Of a DNA stretch of 64,000 nt, positions 60,718-64,000 are shown piece by piece. The stretch lies in assembly GCA_965197885.1 (NCBI GenBank), contig OZ240231.1, positions 124,001 to 188,000 of the forward strand, read 5' to 3'. The DNA is from Nemesobacter sp965197885. Lineage in GTDB: Bacteria; Desulfobacterota_D; UBA1144; Nemesobacterales; Nemesobacteraceae. The first letter of the stretch is position 1; each line of letters begins with the position of its first letter. A program made the translations under genes and the position numbers. The notes beneath the pieces were generated by a model. That model was not told the origin of the DNA. It saw nothing but the letters and a program-made list of their open reading frames with translations, and ran no database searches.

Positions 60718-61096
60718 TTAACCCTGAACCATATTCTGAAGGGTAATGCTTGAAACCGATCTGGTAATCCTAGCTTTAACCTTCTTTGTCTTGCGGGATT
60801 TAACGGCGACCACGGGGGTTTTGTCCTGTGTCCCAGCTTTCACCATCCGAGGCTTTTTTGAACCGTGCATGTTAGCGTACTTGCCACCCGTATAGGTTTC
60901 ATCCGCTTCTACCGGAGAATCCAGCTCGGCTTCACTCTGGTCTTCATGAACCTCGTGGATCCTGTAAGCCATGAACCACGCCGTCTTCTGCGTAACGTCT
61001 ATGTCTCTTGCCAGCTTGTAGCCTGATACTCCTTGAGGCTCTTAGTCATCGGGAAAATGGCCGGAAGCCATTTATGAAGCGGGATATGACGGCAAC
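60718..61096 (-). pseudogene. IS1595-type transposase remnant with frameshift
   Basis: The minus strand encodes, in two frames, pieces of an ISXO2/IS1595 DDE transposase: IPLHKWLPAIFPMTKSLK, then after a one-base frame change near 61030, GYKLARDIDVTQKTAWFMAYRI and SPVEADETYTGGKYANMHGSKK (a catalytic Asp region). Both ends are missing and no terminal inverted repeats are visible. It is a dead relic beside the surface protein gene. Confidence 0.85.
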
Positions 61097-61264
61097 ACGG
61101 AAACCCACGGTGATGGTCAGCGCAGGGTAATCGGCAGCTTGCAAGTAATTCCTAATGGTTACAGCCAGTTCTAACTTAGAACTGATCAACCCCATTAACT
61201 TTTTGGAAGTCGAAAAAAAGTCTTGCCTTACCACCGATATCGGCTTATTATGGCTACCAACACC

Positions 61265-61328
61265 TAAGGGATCGGTTGGATTAACCTCCTATCTGTAACC
61301 TCTTTCTTTACCTCCTTCCGATCCCTTA
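61265..61328 (+). ncRNA. Hairpin element A (related to element B)
   Basis: TAAGGGATCGG (61265-61275) pairs perfectly with CCGATCCCTTA (61318-61328), an 11-bp stem closing a 42-base pyrimidine-rich loop that holds ACCTCC twice. The loop could pair with the GGAGGT ribosome site at 61340-61345 of the small frame that follows. Element B at 61541 has the same plan. Function unknown; it could be a leader, a terminator-like end or a repeat family. Confidence 0.4.
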
Positions 61329-61352
61329 TTACTAGACACGGAGGTCTTACTT

Positions 61353-61538
61353 ATGGAATTTTTTATTGATGATAGAATGGCTCATTACATCATAGCAAGG
61401 GTAGACAAGGATGCTTACAAGAAGGATCCTCGCTCCGCCCTCTAGGAAATAAGGATAGATTCAAACGTGCTCGATGACGAAGCCGGATCAAACATGGGGC
61501 GCAAAATAGAGAAGGTTTTCACTCAGGAAAAGGAATAG
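61353..61538 (+). pseudogene. Small open frame interrupted by one TAG
   Basis: ATG 61353 follows GGAGG by eight bases and starts MEFFIDDRMAHYIIARVDKDAYKK-type sequence. The frame meets TAG at 61443 (codon 31) and then stays open for 30 more codons (EIRIDSNVLDDEAGSNMGRK...) to TAG at 61536. The sense-like composition on both sides suggests one 61-codon gene broken by a stop. No family recognised. It is framed by the related hairpins A and B. Confidence 0.4.
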
Positions 61539-61540
61539 AC

Positions 61541-61606
61541 GTAAGGGGTCGGTGGGATTCCTAACCATTCTTAACCTCTTCTTGATACTCCCTGCCGACC
61601 CTTTTT
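61541..61606 (+). ncRNA. Hairpin element B (related to element A)
   Basis: AAGGGGTCGG (61543-61552) pairs, with one bulge, with CCGACCCTT (61595-61603), closing a loop of about 42 bases, followed by TTT. Loop sequence and layout resemble element A (GGATT near the start, TTAACCTCTT in the middle). It could also terminate transcription on the plus strand. Confidence 0.4.
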
Positions 61607-61622
61607 ATGTGGATCAAAATTG

Positions 61623-61697
61623 CGTGGTTTCAAATACCGAATACAACTTTTGAGATAGATTAATAAGGGTAAGTTGCGTTTCAAACTTGAAACCACG
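61623..61697. promoter_or_regulatory. Inverted repeat over the acs promoter
   Basis: CGTGGTTTCAA (61623-61633) is repeated in inverse as TTGAAACCACG (61687-61697), and GTTTCAA/TTGAAAC form a second, tight palindrome around 61678-61693. The right arm fills the promoter spacer and touches the -10 box, so a regulator bound here would affect acs transcription. Confidence 0.5.
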
Positions 61698-61703
61698 TAT
61701 AAT
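61674..61703 (+). promoter_or_regulatory. Promoter of acs
   Basis: TTGCGT (61674-61679), an 18-bp spacer and consensus TATAAT (61698-61703). It leaves a leader of about 115 bases before the ATG at 61826. Confidence 0.65.
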
Positions 61704-61825
61704 TACGCCCCAAAAATCAATATCATTCAGTCCTGTTTTTAAAGTTTCTCGCAGGTCTTGCGTCCGGCGGGATTTAAAGACTCAAAAAGATTTGCCAAGC
61801 AAGTTTTTAAGGAATCAGTAAATCC

Positions 61826-63775
<1,950 letters not shown>

Positions 63776-64000
63776 ATCTTGCCAATGGTCCGATCCTCCG
63801 GTTTTCAGACTGGCGGCTGAACGGAAGGTAATAAAAACTTTACAAATCTGGAATCGCGTTCCGTAATTGTAAGGAATATGGTGGGACTTCCTGAGATATC
63901 TCCATCCTAAATCCATATTTAAAGCGGACTTAAAAGCGGACAAAATAAATACTGATAAAAGACTTGAAGTGAATTTAACTTCATGATATTATTCATGTTA

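Noticed and set aside
61046..61234. 62-codon minus-strand frame
   Set aside because: It runs into the transposase remnant in the wrong frame and has no independent support.

Overview
The window reads as a chromosomal segment of an uncultivated, probably Gram-negative and marine or animal-associated bacterium with a GC content near one half. Bacterial core genes are present: rpsF-rpsR-rplI, rplY, pth, prs, metG, def, holB, coaBC and ilvD. They sit beside an unusual mix: Fo synthase genes for coenzyme F420 (cofG, cofH), a K+-dependent-type membrane pyrophosphatase, a Thi4-type thiazole synthase, and large surface proteins built from animal-like adhesion domains (SRCR, spondin, cadherin, fibronectin III). 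That mix fits lineages such as Candidatus Dadabacteria in sponges. The lineage is an inference and a 16S or marker-gene tree would be needed to settle it.

Layout. 1-2.3 kb: trkA (5' end cut by the window edge) and trkH, a potassium importer. 2.5-5.1 kb: a double-Cache lipoprotein and a secreted SRCR protein with a strong promoter carrying paired operator-like palindromes. 5.8-15.5 kb: housekeeping and catabolic genes (ribF, aroE, def, a malonyl-CoA-synthetase-like enzyme, a flavin monooxygenase, a DegP/HtrA protease, a RidA protein). 15.5-24.4 kb, mostly minus strand: thi4, ribosomal proteins, hppA, pth, rplY, prs, a crotonase and an aldehyde dehydrogenase. 24.6-27.8 kb: two tandem copies of a secreted Cache protein gene, one broken by an out-of-frame deletion. 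27.9-35.6 kb: a nucleoside deoxyribosyltransferase, bioB-bioA-bioF, a nucleoside-type binding lipoprotein, an LsrF-like aldolase with an alcohol dehydrogenase, and a lone VapB. 35.7-51.2 kb: coaBC, ilvD, a DUF4143 ATPase behind a 23-bp tandem array, an amino acid ABC transporter (aapJQMP) with a partial duplication, metG, an AbiE toxin-antitoxin pair, a second lone VapB, and holB. 51.3-56.7 kb: a large FAD/Fe-S dehydrogenase with cofH and cofG. 56.8-60.6 kb: a 1273-residue adhesin-like protein. 60.7-63.8 kb: an IS1595-type relic, two related hairpins around a broken small gene, and acs.

The most distinctive theme is a family of four exported Cache-domain proteins (2567-3682, 24632-25769 broken, 26243-27778, and the C-terminal part of 56797-60618). 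None has an attached kinase, chemotaxis or cyclic-nucleotide output domain. Three end in a short Cys-containing C-terminal sorting signal (Gly-rich Cys motif, hydrophobic stretch, Arg/Lys cluster). In the largest member the Cache pair is fused to spondin, cadherin and fibronectin III modules, which suggests host- or matrix-facing surface sensors or adhesins.

Other points to check: two genes (bioB, aapM) lack ATG/GTG/TTG at the conserved N-terminus but have a Shine-Dalgarno sequence before an ATA codon. aapQ and aapM lie in one reading frame separated by a single TAG. Ribosomal protein S6 carries a tandem heptapeptide tail. The Thi4 keeps the Cys that marks self-sacrificing enzymes. No rRNA, tRNA or CRISPR array was recognised. 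All calls come from reading sequence and motifs; no database search was run.
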